This document shows, piece by piece, positions 42,644 to 50,133 of a stretch of 64,000 nucleotides of DNA (positions are counted from its first letter, which is position 1; each line of letters starts with the position of its first letter). The position numbers were made by a program, and so were the translations under genes. The stretch is from an uncultured Bacteroidales bacterium (GTDB lineage Bacteria > Bacteroidota > Bacteroidia > Bacteroidales > FEN-979): contig CAJBYO010000029.1 of assembly GCA_903959905.1 (NCBI GenBank), positions 105,518 through 169,517 on the forward strand. The letters are read 5' to 3'. The notes under the pieces are model-generated. The model did no database searches, had not been told where the DNA came from, and worked only from the letters and a program-made list of their open reading frames with translations.

Positions 42644-43552
42644 ATGAAGAACAGGATGGAAATTGAGAAAAAGCGGGTGGCCGGGGTGTCGGTTTTCGCT
42701 GCATTGTTCCTCACCGCGTTTAAGCTGGTGGTCGGTTTGCTGACCGGCAGCCTTGGGTTGCTGTCTGAAGCGCTGCATTCCGGGCTCGACCTGGTTGCTG
42801 CCATCATCACGTGGTTTTCGGTCAGAATTTCCGATAAACCGCCCGACAGGAACCATCACTACGGCCATGGGAAGATTGAAAATTTTTCAGCGCTCGTTGA
42901 AACTTTTTTACTCCTGATCACCTGTGCCTGGATCATTTATGAAGCAATTCACCGGCTGGTAAGCGGTAACACTAAAATTGAGGTGACGGTATTCAGCTAC
43001 ATTGTGGTGCTGACATCCATTGCCATTGACATCGCCCGGTCAAGAGCCCTCTACCGTGTTGCACGTAAATACAACAGCCAGGCGCTGGAGGCCGATGCGC
43101 TGCACTTTTCAACCGATATATGGAGTTCGGCAGTGGTACTGCTTGGCCTCATCCTGGCACAGTTCGGGCTTTTCTTTGCCGATTCGGTGGCTGCCCTGGC
43201 CGTAGCGTTAATCGTGCTGGGTGTCTCCTGGCGGCTTGGTAAAAGGGCTACCGATGTGCTGCTCGACCGCAGTCCGGCACCGCTGGTTGCCAAGGTTGAA
43301 TCTGTGATGGAGCGTGCACCCGGAATCCTGCGTTATCATGATTTGAAAGTGAGGACTTCAGGGGCCGAAAATTTCATTGAAGTGACCATCCACGTGCAGC
43401 CAGGAATCTCACTGGAAAAGGCGCATATTATTTCGCACCAGGTTGAGAAACATGTTGTAGAGGCTATACCCCGTTCCAACGTACATGTTCATATTGAGCC
43501 TGACAGGCACAAATCGGAGGTGATGGAAGCAGAACCTGGTCAGTTTAGTTAG
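42644..43552 (+). CDS. cation diffusion facilitator (CDF) metal transporter
   Basis: The protein is 302 aa with six membrane segments. Site A residues are seen in EALHSGLDLVAA (HxxxD) and ALHFSTDIWSS (HxxxD). The loop NHHYGHGKIENFSALVE is typical of the FieF-like group. The cytoplasmic C-terminal domain (VRTSGAENFIEVTIHVQPG, VHVHIEPD) binds metal. It exports Zn2+, Fe2+ or similar from the cytoplasm in exchange for protons. It is coupled to the cytochrome b561 gene. Confidence 0.92.
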   Translation: MKNRMEIEKKRVAGVSVFAALFLTAFKLVVGLLTGSLGLLSEALHSGLDLVAAIITWFSVRISDKPPDRNHHYGHGKIENFSALVETFLLLITCAWIIYEAIHRLVSGNTKIEVTVFSYIVVLTSIAIDIARSRALYRVARKYNSQALEADALHFSTDIWSSAVVLLGLILAQFGLFFADSVAALAVALIVLGVSWRLGKRATDVLLDRSPAPLVAKVESVMERAPGILRYHDLKVRTSGAENFIEVTIHVQPGISLEKAHIISHQVEKHVVEAIPRSNVHVHIEPDRHKSEVMEAEPGQFS

Positions 43553-43556
43553 CATC

Positions 43557-43673
43557 TTTCACCACAACAGGCACATAGGGCGCATGAGAAAACAGGAATC
43601 TTCCGCTGTGAAAACAACCCTTTCCTGTTTCTGCTCTACCTAAGGTGATCTTATGTGCCTATGTGGTGGAAAA
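43557..43673. repeat. 117-bp inverted-repeat element (CACATAGG family)
   Basis: The left arm TTTCACCACAACAGGCACAT pairs with a right arm ending ATGTGCCTATGTGGTGGAAA. An inner pair AAACAGGAA/TTTCCTGTTT is nested inside. It lies between the CDF and zinc-ribbon genes and has no coding capacity. It is a third inverted-repeat family in this window. Confidence 0.75.
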
Positions 43674-43713
43674 ACGTTCCTAAATCATTTTTCTAACTTA
43701 AAATCTTATATCC

Positions 43714-44007
43714 ATGAACTGTCCTGCATGCAATGTAACACTCCTTATGACCGAGCGTCAGGGTGTGGAAATTGATTATTGTCCCCAATGCCGGGGAATA
43801 TGGCTTGACCGTGGCGAACTTGAAAAGATCATTGACAGGTCAACCGGTGCCAATCCTTCTAATGGGCAGGGGCCTGGTTTTTCGCCCCCGGGTTACAACG
43901 ATCATCACTACAATAAACACGATGACCATGATGACCATAACCGTGAGGGTCAGATCTACGGCCAGCGAAGAAAGAAAGGATTTCTTGGCGAGTTGTTTGA
44001 CTTTTGA
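43714..44007 (+). CDS. TFIIB-type zinc-ribbon protein
   Basis: The protein is 97 aa. The zinc ribbon is MNCPACNVTLLMTERQGVEIDYCPQCRGIWLDRGELEKII, with CxxC at residues 3-6 and CPQC near 23-26. The tail is His/Asp-rich (NDHHYNKHDDHDDHN) and ends KKGFLGELFDF. This is the zf-TFIIB family found widely in bacteria, with no defined function. The His-rich tail could bind metal, and the CDF gene lies just upstream. Confidence 0.88.
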   Translation: MNCPACNVTLLMTERQGVEIDYCPQCRGIWLDRGELEKIIDRSTGANPSNGQGPGFSPPGYNDHHYNKHDDHDDHNREGQIYGQRRKKGFLGELFDF

Positions 44008-44072
44008 GCCATCAGGATTGTGAACGGCTGGAGCGTGATTTGAAAAAACTGTAGATGATGTATGGTTTTTTA

Positions 44073-44080
44073 TATATTTG
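44073..44080 (+). promoter_or_regulatory. -7 element of the OmpR-type two-component operon
   Basis: TATATTTG is a full match, ending only 3 nt before ATG 44084. The transcript would start inside or at the coding region, so either the mRNA is leaderless with a later start point or this match is fortuitous. Confidence 0.4.
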
Positions 44081-44083
44081 TAT

Positions 44084-44761
44084 ATGAGAATTTTGTTGGT
44101 GGAAGACGAAACTTCCATAGCCAATTTTATCAGGGAAGGGCTTGAGGAAGAAGGTTTTTCAGTTGATGCCGCTGCCAACGGGAAAACCGGAATGCAGATG
44201 GCGATTGACAACCTTGATGCCTATGATTTAATTCTGCTTGACTGGATGCTGCCGGGCTTAAATGGCATAGAGATATGCAGGGCCATCCGGAAAGTGAGCA
44301 GTGACATCCCTGTTATCTTCCTCACAGCCAAGGACACAGCAGATGATGCTGTTTTCGGGCTTGAGGCAGGCGCCAATGATTATATCCGGAAACCATTTGC
44401 TTTTGAAGAACTGCTTGCCCGCATCCGTGTCCTCATGCGTAACAGGCAGGGCGACGGCTTGGTTTTTGTCTGCGGAGATATTGCACTGGATGTTGATTCC
44501 CATCGTGTAACGAAGAACGGAAAAGCCGTTGAATTGACCCAGAAGGAGTTTTCACTGCTTGAATTTCTTTTGCGGAACAAGGGCAAGGTAAGCAGGCGGA
44601 CACGGATTATTGAAAAAGTATGGGACATCCACTTTGATTACGACAGCTCTGTCATTGACGTTTATATCAATTTTTTGAGAAAAAAACTTGATGAACCGGG
44701 TGCTGAATCATTTATAGAAACCATTCGCGGAATCGGGTACCGCATTAACAATGAATCATGA
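44084..44761 (+). CDS. OmpR/PhoB-family response regulator
   Basis: The protein is 225 aa. The receiver domain has the acidic pocket VEDETSI, phospho-acceptor Asp in LILLDWMLPGLNG (about residue 51), Thr in FLTAKD and Lys in RKPFAFEEL. The C-terminal winged helix (LTQKEFSLLEFLLRNKGKVSRRTRIIEKVWD, SVIDVYINFLRKKLD) binds DNA. It overlaps the kinase gene by 4 bases. The four 11-bp-phased TTTTAAG repeats at 46135, just after the kinase gene, are a likely binding site. Confidence 0.93.
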   Translation: MRILLVEDETSIANFIREGLEEEGFSVDAAANGKTGMQMAIDNLDAYDLILLDWMLPGLNGIEICRAIRKVSSDIPVIFLTAKDTADDAVFGLEAGANDYIRKPFAFEELLARIRVLMRNRQGDGLVFVCGDIALDVDSHRVTKNGKAVELTQKEFSLLEFLLRNKGKVSRRTRIIEKVWDIHFDYDSSVIDVYINFLRKKLDEPGAESFIETIRGIGYRINNES

Positions 44762-46134
44762 ACCTGAGGTTTAAAACGCGGCTAGCCCTTTTAAACACTG
44801 CTGCAGGAGCAGTGGTTACTTTCCTGGTTTTTACGGTAATTTACAGTGTTGTTCACATCATGGTATACAGACACCTTGATTCTGAAATCACATCGGAAGG
44901 AGAAGAAGTGCTGATGAACATCCGGTGGAAGAACGACTCCCTCATCCTCAACCTGTTATCTGAAAACCTTGAAAGGGAGCATCAGCAGGCAGAGGTTAGC
45001 CCGACGTTTCTGCAGGTGGTGGACGCCAGGGGGCGCCTGGCATTCAGTTCCGACAACCTGTTAAATGATCATCTCCTTTTCGCGGATTCCCTCACCCAAC
45101 CTGAGTTTTTCAGTATAGTCTTCAAAGGAAAGCTGATCCGCCAGGGCCAATTTCCCATCATTAACGAACAGGGAAAAGTGCTCGGACAGGTTGATATCGG
45201 GCTGCCACAGGGAGAATCAACCCTGGTGCTTGATAACCTGGGAATAATTTTGTGCATCGCTTTTCCCCTGATGTTGCTGGTCTTGTATTTTGCAACCTAC
45301 TGGGCGGCTTCGCGTGGTATTGCCCCGGTGATCAAACTGATCCGGGCCACAGGCAAGATTGGCGACCGGAACATTCATACCCGGATTTCACTGCCGGGAT
45401 ACCAGGATGAGATTTTCCTGCTCGCTTCAACCCTTAACGATCTGCTGGCGCGGATTGAAGTCAGCCTTAACCGCGAAAAGCAGATCACCGCTGATATTTC
45501 ACATGAACTTCGGACGCCGGTTACAAGCATTCGCGGCATGCTGGAGGTGCTGACCAGGAAAACCCGTGAACCGGCCCAGTATGAAGAGAAGATCAAACAG
45601 GTTTTGCTGGAAGTTGAATCGTTGAACAGGATCATTGACCAGATGCTTCAGTTATCCCGCATTGATGCCGGAAACCTGCAGATTGTTAAGTCCTCTGTTT
45701 ACCTTGCCCGTGTGATTTACGGAATTAAAGAAAGATGGCAGCAAAGAATGATTGAAAGGAACATCGTTTTGAAAGTCGACATCCCGAAGGAGGTTACTGT
45801 ACTCGCAGATAACGGGTTCCTGGAGATCATCATTGAGAACCTCATTGGCAATGCTGTAAAATACGGCATGGAGAATGACCCTGTTATATGTGGCTGGAAC
45901 AGTGCACTTCAAACGCTTTCCATTACAAACAACGGAACCATTATTCCGAAAGAGCAGCTTCCTTACCTTTTTAACCGGTTCTACCGTACTGATGATTCAC
46001 GGAGTTCCCAGGTACAGGGCCACGGACTCGGGCTTTCCATTGCTAAAAACCTGGCCGACCTGCAACAGATAACGATCGGAGTTACAAGTGAACAGGGTAA
46101 AGGCACAACTTTTACCCTGGATTTCAGCAACTGA
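44758..46134 (+). CDS. sensor histidine kinase partner of the OmpR-type regulator
   Basis: The protein is 458 aa. Membrane spans lie near residues 10-35 and 160-182, with a periplasmic domain between. The HAMP segment is followed by HisKA (ADISHELRTPVTSIRGMLEVLTRK, phospho-His in SHELRTP). HATPase motifs are IIENLIGNAVKYG (N box) and QGHGLGLSIAKNL (G2). The G1 box is degenerate (SITNNGTIIPKEQLP in place of DxGxGI), as in heavy-metal-type kinases. The signal is unknown. Confidence 0.92.
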   Translation: MNLRFKTRLALLNTAAGAVVTFLVFTVIYSVVHIMVYRHLDSEITSEGEEVLMNIRWKNDSLILNLLSENLEREHQQAEVSPTFLQVVDARGRLAFSSDNLLNDHLLFADSLTQPEFFSIVFKGKLIRQGQFPIINEQGKVLGQVDIGLPQGESTLVLDNLGIILCIAFPLMLLVLYFATYWAASRGIAPVIKLIRATGKIGDRNIHTRISLPGYQDEIFLLASTLNDLLARIEVSLNREKQITADISHELRTPVTSIRGMLEVLTRKTREPAQYEEKIKQVLLEVESLNRIIDQMLQLSRIDAGNLQIVKSSVYLARVIYGIKERWQQRMIERNIVLKVDIPKEVTVLADNGFLEIIIENLIGNAVKYGMENDPVICGWNSALQTLSITNNGTIIPKEQLPYLFNRFYRTDDSRSSQVQGHGLGLSIAKNLADLQQITIGVTSEQGKGTTFTLDFSN

Positions 46135-46174
46135 TTTTAAGGAAATTTTAAGAATTGCTTAAGGCTGTTTTAAC
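46135..46174 (+). promoter_or_regulatory. four 11-bp-phased TTTTAAG repeats, probable response-regulator operator
   Basis: TTTTAAG at 46135, TTTTAAG at 46146, GCTTAAG at 46157 and TTTTAAC at 46168 recur every 11 bp, one helical turn, so they face one side of the DNA. OmpR/PhoB-family regulators bind such direct repeats. A -7-like GACCTTTG (46186-46193) follows 11 bp later, then the rubrerythrin ATG at 46198. The array starts at the base after the kinase stop codon. Confidence 0.65.
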
Positions 46175-46197
46175 CGCGGTGTCCGGACCTTTGCACG

Positions 46198-46965
46198 ATG
46201 AATTTACAGTCAGGGAGTAAGGTGAAAACTGTGAAACGAATTGGCTTTATAGGTACTGCACTGGTTTCAGTGTTGGTAACCTTCATGGCTTGCAACAATA
46301 CGCAGGCACCCCCGAAAATGAGGGAACCCATTGTGATTGCAACACCGTATGACAGCCCTTCCATCAGCAATTCGGGCGATAAAGGCAGTGCGGATGAGAT
46401 CCTGTCACTGGCAAAGGAAAAAACAACGGATGATCTCCTCGCAGCCTTCAGAAGTGAATCCACAGCGGCTGCCAAATATGCTGCATTTTCAAAACGCGCC
46501 GACAAGGATGGATATCACCAGGTCGCATTGCTTTTCAAAGCGGCATCCACTACCGAGATCATCCATGCCTCAAACCATAATGCGGTGCTGGATGAATCAG
46601 GGGTAAAGGTTGCACCTGTTAACCCTGAGTATACCGTGAAAACAACCAGGGAAAACCTTCAGGAAGCCATCAAATGTGAAAGATATGAAGCCTCAACCAT
46701 GTACCCGGAATTGTTGAAGGACGCAGAGGAGTCGGGAAGTCAGCTGGCAGTGCTCAGCCTGACTTATGCACTCAAGGTTGAGAAGAAATATCAGCGGTTA
46801 TATGAAAACGCCCTCATTGCCACGGATAACCTCAGAACCAAAGAACTTGCATCCGAATATTATATATGTCCCACCTGCGGCAATACGTTTGAGGTCAAAC
46901 CTTCGCAACGTTGCGGAGTGTGCATGACTGATTCCGGAAAATTTATTAAGATCATTGGTTTGTAA
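46198..46965 (+). CDS. rubrerythrin-like diiron protein with lipoprotein signal
   Basis: The protein is 255 aa. N-terminal export signal with lipobox FMACNN (Cys near residue 31), then a linker and a four-helix ferritin-like domain (FRSESTAAAKYAAFSKRA, STTEIIHASNH, AIKCERYEASTMYPELL, KVEKKYQRLYENAL) with the Glu/His iron ligands. The C-terminal rubredoxin-like site is YICPTCGNTFE and RCGVC. Rubrerythrins reduce peroxide and are normally cytoplasmic, so a lipoprotein form is unusual and suggests peroxide defence outside the inner membrane. The operator at 46135 ties it to the two-component pair upstream. Confidence 0.88.
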   Translation: MNLQSGSKVKTVKRIGFIGTALVSVLVTFMACNNTQAPPKMREPIVIATPYDSPSISNSGDKGSADEILSLAKEKTTDDLLAAFRSESTAAAKYAAFSKRADKDGYHQVALLFKAASTTEIIHASNHNAVLDESGVKVAPVNPEYTVKTTRENLQEAIKCERYEASTMYPELLKDAEESGSQLAVLSLTYALKVEKKYQRLYENALIATDNLRTKELASEYYICPTCGNTFEVKPSQRCGVCMTDSGKFIKIIGL

Positions 46966-46987
46966 GTTGGTTAGTGTGTAGTGTTTC

Positions 46988-47034
46988 CCTGCATCTTTCA
47001 TTTGTTTTAAATGAAGATGCAGGTTTTTTGTTTT
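46988..47034 (+). terminator. intrinsic terminator after the rubrerythrin gene
   Basis: CCTGCATCTTTCATTT (46988-47003) pairs with AAATGAAGATGCAGG (47009-47023) with a single bulge and a short loop. TTTTTTGTTTT follows. This is a strong Rho-independent terminator on the plus strand, 22 bp after the stop codon. Confidence 0.85.
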
Positions 47035-47041
47035 CTGTTTT

Positions 47042-47049
47042 TATCTTTG
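47042..47049 (+). promoter_or_regulatory. -7 element before the 36-residue ORF and TSUP gene
   Basis: TATCTTTG is a full match to TAnnTTTG. It lies 25 nt before ATG 47075 and just after the terminator, marking a new transcription unit. Confidence 0.5.
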
Positions 47050-47074
47050 AACTGTCAATTCAACAGTTCATCGT

Positions 47075-47185
47075 ATGGGAAAACTTAACTTCTTCGGCAT
47101 TGGGCCAAAAATCGGGATGGTTGGCGTGCTCATCATCGTGGTGGCCATGTTGCCGGCCAATATGCGCAGTTTCGGATGGAAATGA
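47075..47185 (+). CDS. 36-residue hydrophobic peptide overlapping the permease gene
   Basis: ATG 47075 to TGA 47183-47185. The peptide MGKLNFFGIGPKIG followed by MVGVLIIVVAMLPANMRSFGWK forms one membrane span. It lies 25 nt after a -7 element, and its stop overlaps the permease start by 10 bases, so translation may be coupled. The N-terminus resembles that of isoprenylcysteine methyltransferase-like membrane proteins, so it could also be a truncated remnant. No family is assigned. Confidence 0.45.
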   Translation: MGKLNFFGIGPKIGMVGVLIIVVAMLPANMRSFGWK

Positions 47186-47937
47186 TCTTCCTTTGTCTCG
47201 CCGCACTGGTGGCCGGTTTTGTTGATGCCATCGTAGGCGGCGGCGGACTGATCCAGACCCCTGCCGTGCTCATTGCACTTCCGCAATATCATGTGGCCAC
47301 CTTGCTCGGAACCACAAAAATACCATCGTTATCGGGCACTGGGTCAGCGGCCCTGCAATATGCCCGCAGGGTTAAACTTAACTGGAAACTGCTGGCTCTG
47401 CTCTGCTCTATAGCACTGCTTGCAGCCTATACAGGATCAAAAACCGTTTCAGTGGTCAGTAACACATTCATGAAGCCGGTTATTTTTGGAGTTTTAATCG
47501 TGGTCGCTGTTTATACTTACACAAAGAAAGATTTTGGCACGATGGTCACTGCCGCTAAAACACCACGGAAGGAGTTTATCTACGGGAGCATCTTTGCATT
47601 AATCATAGGGTTCTACGACGGGTTTATCGGACCCGGAGCTGGTAGTTTTCTTGTTTTGTTTTTTATCAGTGTCCTTGGTTTTGATTTCCTGAAAGCCAGC
47701 GCCCATGCGAAATTTGTCAATGTGGCCACCAACACCGGCTCCATCATTTTCTTTGCCGGCAGCGGTCATATCCTGTATCATTATGCCATCCCGATGGCTG
47801 TATGCAATTTCCTGGGCTCCCTGATGGGTGCCAGGCTGGCAATACTCAAAGGAAATAAATTCATCAGGATATTTTTCCTGCTGGTGGTGGCTGGCACGAT
47901 CATCCGTTTCGGCTATGACATATTTCTTAAGCGTTAG
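47176..47937 (+). CDS. TauE/SafE (TSUP) family sulfite/anion permease
   Basis: The protein is 253 aa with about eight membrane segments. The first TSUP repeat is AALVAGFVDAIVGGGGLIQTPAVL, the second FALIIGFYDGFIGPGAGSFLVLFF, each with the conserved Gly-rich motif. ASAHAKFVNVATNTGSIIFF follows. Members move sulfite, sulfoacetate or other small organosulfur or carboxylate anions. The substrate is not predictable. It probably shares a transcript with the 36-residue ORF. Confidence 0.92.
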   Translation: MEMIFLCLAALVAGFVDAIVGGGGLIQTPAVLIALPQYHVATLLGTTKIPSLSGTGSAALQYARRVKLNWKLLALLCSIALLAAYTGSKTVSVVSNTFMKPVIFGVLIVVAVYTYTKKDFGTMVTAAKTPRKEFIYGSIFALIIGFYDGFIGPGAGSFLVLFFISVLGFDFLKASAHAKFVNVATNTGSIIFFAGSGHILYHYAIPMAVCNFLGSLMGARLAILKGNKFIRIFFLLVVAGTIIRFGYDIFLKR

Positions 47938-47948
47938 GGGAAGGCTGG

Positions 47949-48075
47949 TTGTTGGGATAATTTACGATTGGACGATTTACGATTTCAGATTGAATTGACC
48001 GAATGACGATCTACGAATAGCGCTACCCCACCTGTCACCCGTCACCCGTCACGCGTCACCCGTCACCTGTCACTG
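47949..48075. repeat. ACGATT-word array with TAGCGC core and TCACCCG heptamers
   Basis: The first part (47957-48017) carries ACGATT/ACGAAT words and TTTCAGATTGAATTGA, then TAGCGC at 48018-48023, then six units of TCACCCG/TCACGCG/TCACCTG up to 48075. The first part is the reverse complement of the right half of the copy at 35760. The array lies between convergent genes and supplies the stop codon of the TPR gene. Confidence 0.8.
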
Positions 48076-49667
48076 GCAATCCTCTCAATCCTTTCATAAT
48101 CCTCCTTCCGGTTACTTTTCTGGTAGGCAAACAGCAGTGCTTTAATGGCATCCGCATGACCGGGGTTCACTGACAGCGTTTTTTCCCACTGGCTGATGCC
48201 TTCGTCATGTCGCCCGTGATTGTAATAGAGCAGTCCCAGGTTGAAATATACATGGTCGTATGATGGGTTGATCCTGATCTCTTCAAGGAAAAATATTTCT
48301 GCTTCTGCCGGCCGGTCGGTTCGCATGCAGATCAGTCCGATGTTGCTGTTAACCATGGGCTCATACGGGTTGATGGCCAGCGCCTGCCGGAACAAAGGCT
48401 CGGCCTTTTTCAGGTCTTCCTGCAGGTAATACATGGCCCCAAGGTTGTTGAAATTAAAGGCATAGGATGGTGATGTTTCCACCGCATTTTGCCAGAAGGA
48501 GAACCTGTCAATGAAATTCCTGGTATGCAGGAAGGTGAGGATGGAAAAAAACAGGCAGAGTCCGGTCATGACAAGAAGTGCCGGCAGCCTGGAAAAGTTG
48601 ATTTTTTTCACCGGTCCGGTTTCCATGACCAGCAGGAATATACCTGCCATAGCAAGGTAACTCCTGTGCTCTGAACAATTTGGGACCTGCTTTGAAAGTG
48701 CCACAAAGGAGGGCAGGAGAAACGCCAGAAACCAGAGTGCCCCGAATCCATATCGGTTCCATTGCTTTGGCCTGGTGATTCCTATGAGAACTGCAAGGAT
48801 CAGAACAGCCACTAACCCGTATATCATGGAAATTTTCATGTCGGTAAGGATGGGAAATACCGAGAGGTTAAGCGGGATGAATATTTTTCCTGTAAACGGC
48901 AAGATGGCCGGGAGATTCCTGAGGGAGGCGGACAACTGCTCTGAAAATGGAATCTGGTGCTCCTGTCCAAGCGCAAGAGAACGCATAATCATCCATGCAA
49001 TTGAGATAACCACCCAGCCGGCACCGGCCAGTGTAAATTTTTTCAGCGGAGTATGAAGGATGAAAATACAGAAAAAAATGACCAGGACCGGTAAAACGAT
49101 GGCATTTTCCTTGGTGAGCAGTGCCAGGAGAAACAGGAGCAGATGAAGTAAAAGGTACTTTTTGTGGCCGCTGTTCAGAAATTTCAACCAGGTAATGAAT
49201 GAACCAAAGATAAAGATGGCCAGTAAGGTGTCATTCCGGCCAGGGACCCAGGCGACTGCCTGGGTAACCATCGGATGCACAAGAAATACCAGGGAGAATA
49301 GAAATGCCCTCATCCGGTCGTAACCGAGTTGAACAAAGAAGAGGAACAGCAGGAAGGTGGCCAGGATATGATATACGATATTCGTAAAATGGAACATCGC
49401 AAAACTACCTTTCCCGGCGATGGCATCAGCCATGAATGACAGGGTGAGCATTGGCCGGTAATAGAATCCCTGACCGGCCGGGTTGTGAAAAACATCTTCA
49501 CTGAATGCATGTGCTGCAAAAGCCGGTGATTTCAGCCTGTCAAGGCTGCTCAGGATCAATGTCTGGTCGTCAAGATAGGTATAGTCAAAATTTAATGACT
49601 GCCCGAAAAGAATAAAGGCAACAATCGCAAACCACAGGATTGGCCATCCTTTACTTAAATATTTCAT
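48063..49667 (-). CDS. GT-C-type membrane glycosyltransferase-like protein with C-terminal TPR repeats
   Basis: The protein is 534 aa. About eleven membrane segments occupy residues 10-390. The first loop, LNFDYTYLDDQTLILSS, has the Asp-Asp of GT-C enzymes, and FLVHPMVTQAVAWVPGRNDTL and LTKENAIVLP resemble TMTC-type O-mannosyltransferases. Three to four TPRs follow at about 400-520 (FNNLGAMYYLQEDLKKAEPLF, VNSNIGLICMRTDRPAEAEIF, VYFNLGLLYYNHGRHDEGISQW). The last codons and stop (GAC AGG TGA) lie inside the GTGACAG heptamer array, so array change could alter the C-terminus. Confidence 0.82.
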   Translation of the reverse strand: MKYLSKGWPILWFAIVAFILFGQSLNFDYTYLDDQTLILSSLDRLKSPAFAAHAFSEDVFHNPAGQGFYYRPMLTLSFMADAIAGKGSFAMFHFTNIVYHILATFLLFLFFVQLGYDRMRAFLFSLVFLVHPMVTQAVAWVPGRNDTLLAIFIFGSFITWLKFLNSGHKKYLLLHLLLFLLALLTKENAIVLPVLVIFFCIFILHTPLKKFTLAGAGWVVISIAWMIMRSLALGQEHQIPFSEQLSASLRNLPAILPFTGKIFIPLNLSVFPILTDMKISMIYGLVAVLILAVLIGITRPKQWNRYGFGALWFLAFLLPSFVALSKQVPNCSEHRSYLAMAGIFLLVMETGPVKKINFSRLPALLVMTGLCLFFSILTFLHTRNFIDRFSFWQNAVETSPSYAFNFNNLGAMYYLQEDLKKAEPLFRQALAINPYEPMVNSNIGLICMRTDRPAEAEIFFLEEIRINPSYDHVYFNLGLLYYNHGRHDEGISQWEKTLSVNPGHADAIKALLFAYQKSNRKEDYERIERIASDR

Positions 49668-49690
49668 TGTGAGGGTTCAGATTGACCTGC

Positions 49691-49698
49691 CAAAAATA
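49691..49698 (-). promoter_or_regulatory. possible -7 element of the TPR transferase gene
   Basis: TATTTTTG on the minus strand matches TAnnTTTG, 23 nt before the ATG at 49667. It sits at the foot of a hairpin (AGTGTTTT/AAAACACT, 49699-49720). Confidence 0.4.
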
Positions 49699-49780
49699 GT
49701 GTTTTTATTCCAAAACACTTTTTCATGGGGGTGTTTTCCTCCATTCATCAGCTTTTTCCCGCCGTTCGGCGACTTTTCGT

Positions 49781-49810
49781 TTTGGTGAATATAGCTCTTG
49801 CATACTTTTG
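49781..49810 (+). promoter_or_regulatory. promoter TTTG-N18-TACTTTTG, upstream of the efflux operon
   Basis: TTTG (49781-49784) and TACTTTTG (49803-49810), 18 bp apart, form the best complete match in the window to the Bacteroidota -33/-7 promoter. It would start a rightward transcript about 315 nt before the TolC gene. The long leader contains the repeat array at 49855. A separate small RNA from this promoter is possible. Confidence 0.6.
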
Positions 49811-49854
49811 CAGCGTCTTGTTAAATTAATCACAAAAGTCAATTTTCATTTTAA

Positions 49855-49980
49855 AATCATACTTCAGATTTAAGATTTAAGTTTTAAGTTTTAAGTATTA
49901 AGCATAGTAGCGCCCAATCGTAAATCGTAAATTAAACAATTCAATCTGAAATCTGAATTCTGAAATCGTAAATCACCTGA
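49855..49980. repeat. GATTTAA heptamers and ACGATT-word array around a TAGCGC core
   Basis: GATTTAA, GATTTAA, GTTTTAA, GTTTTAA, GTATTAA (period 7), then TAGCGC at 49908-49913, then AATCGTAAATCGTAAATT and TTCAATCTGAAATCTG. The right half resembles the right half of the copy at 35760 closely. It lies in the 466-bp gap before the TolC gene. Confidence 0.75.
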
Positions 49981-50133
49981 CCTTGATATGATAAATACAG
50001 GTTCAGTTTTTATTAATAATTTTACAGCAGGAGCTTCGTTGAAATTCGGGAAGTTCTAAAAAGCGGTGCTTACAAATCAATAAAAGTTGTTTGAAGGACC
50101 TTCTCCTCCTTCTGTTAAGATAATAACCATTTC

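Noticed and set aside
50000..50060. 23-codon frame (MINTGSVFINNF) before the TolC gene
   Set aside because: Too short, no promoter or conservation evidence.
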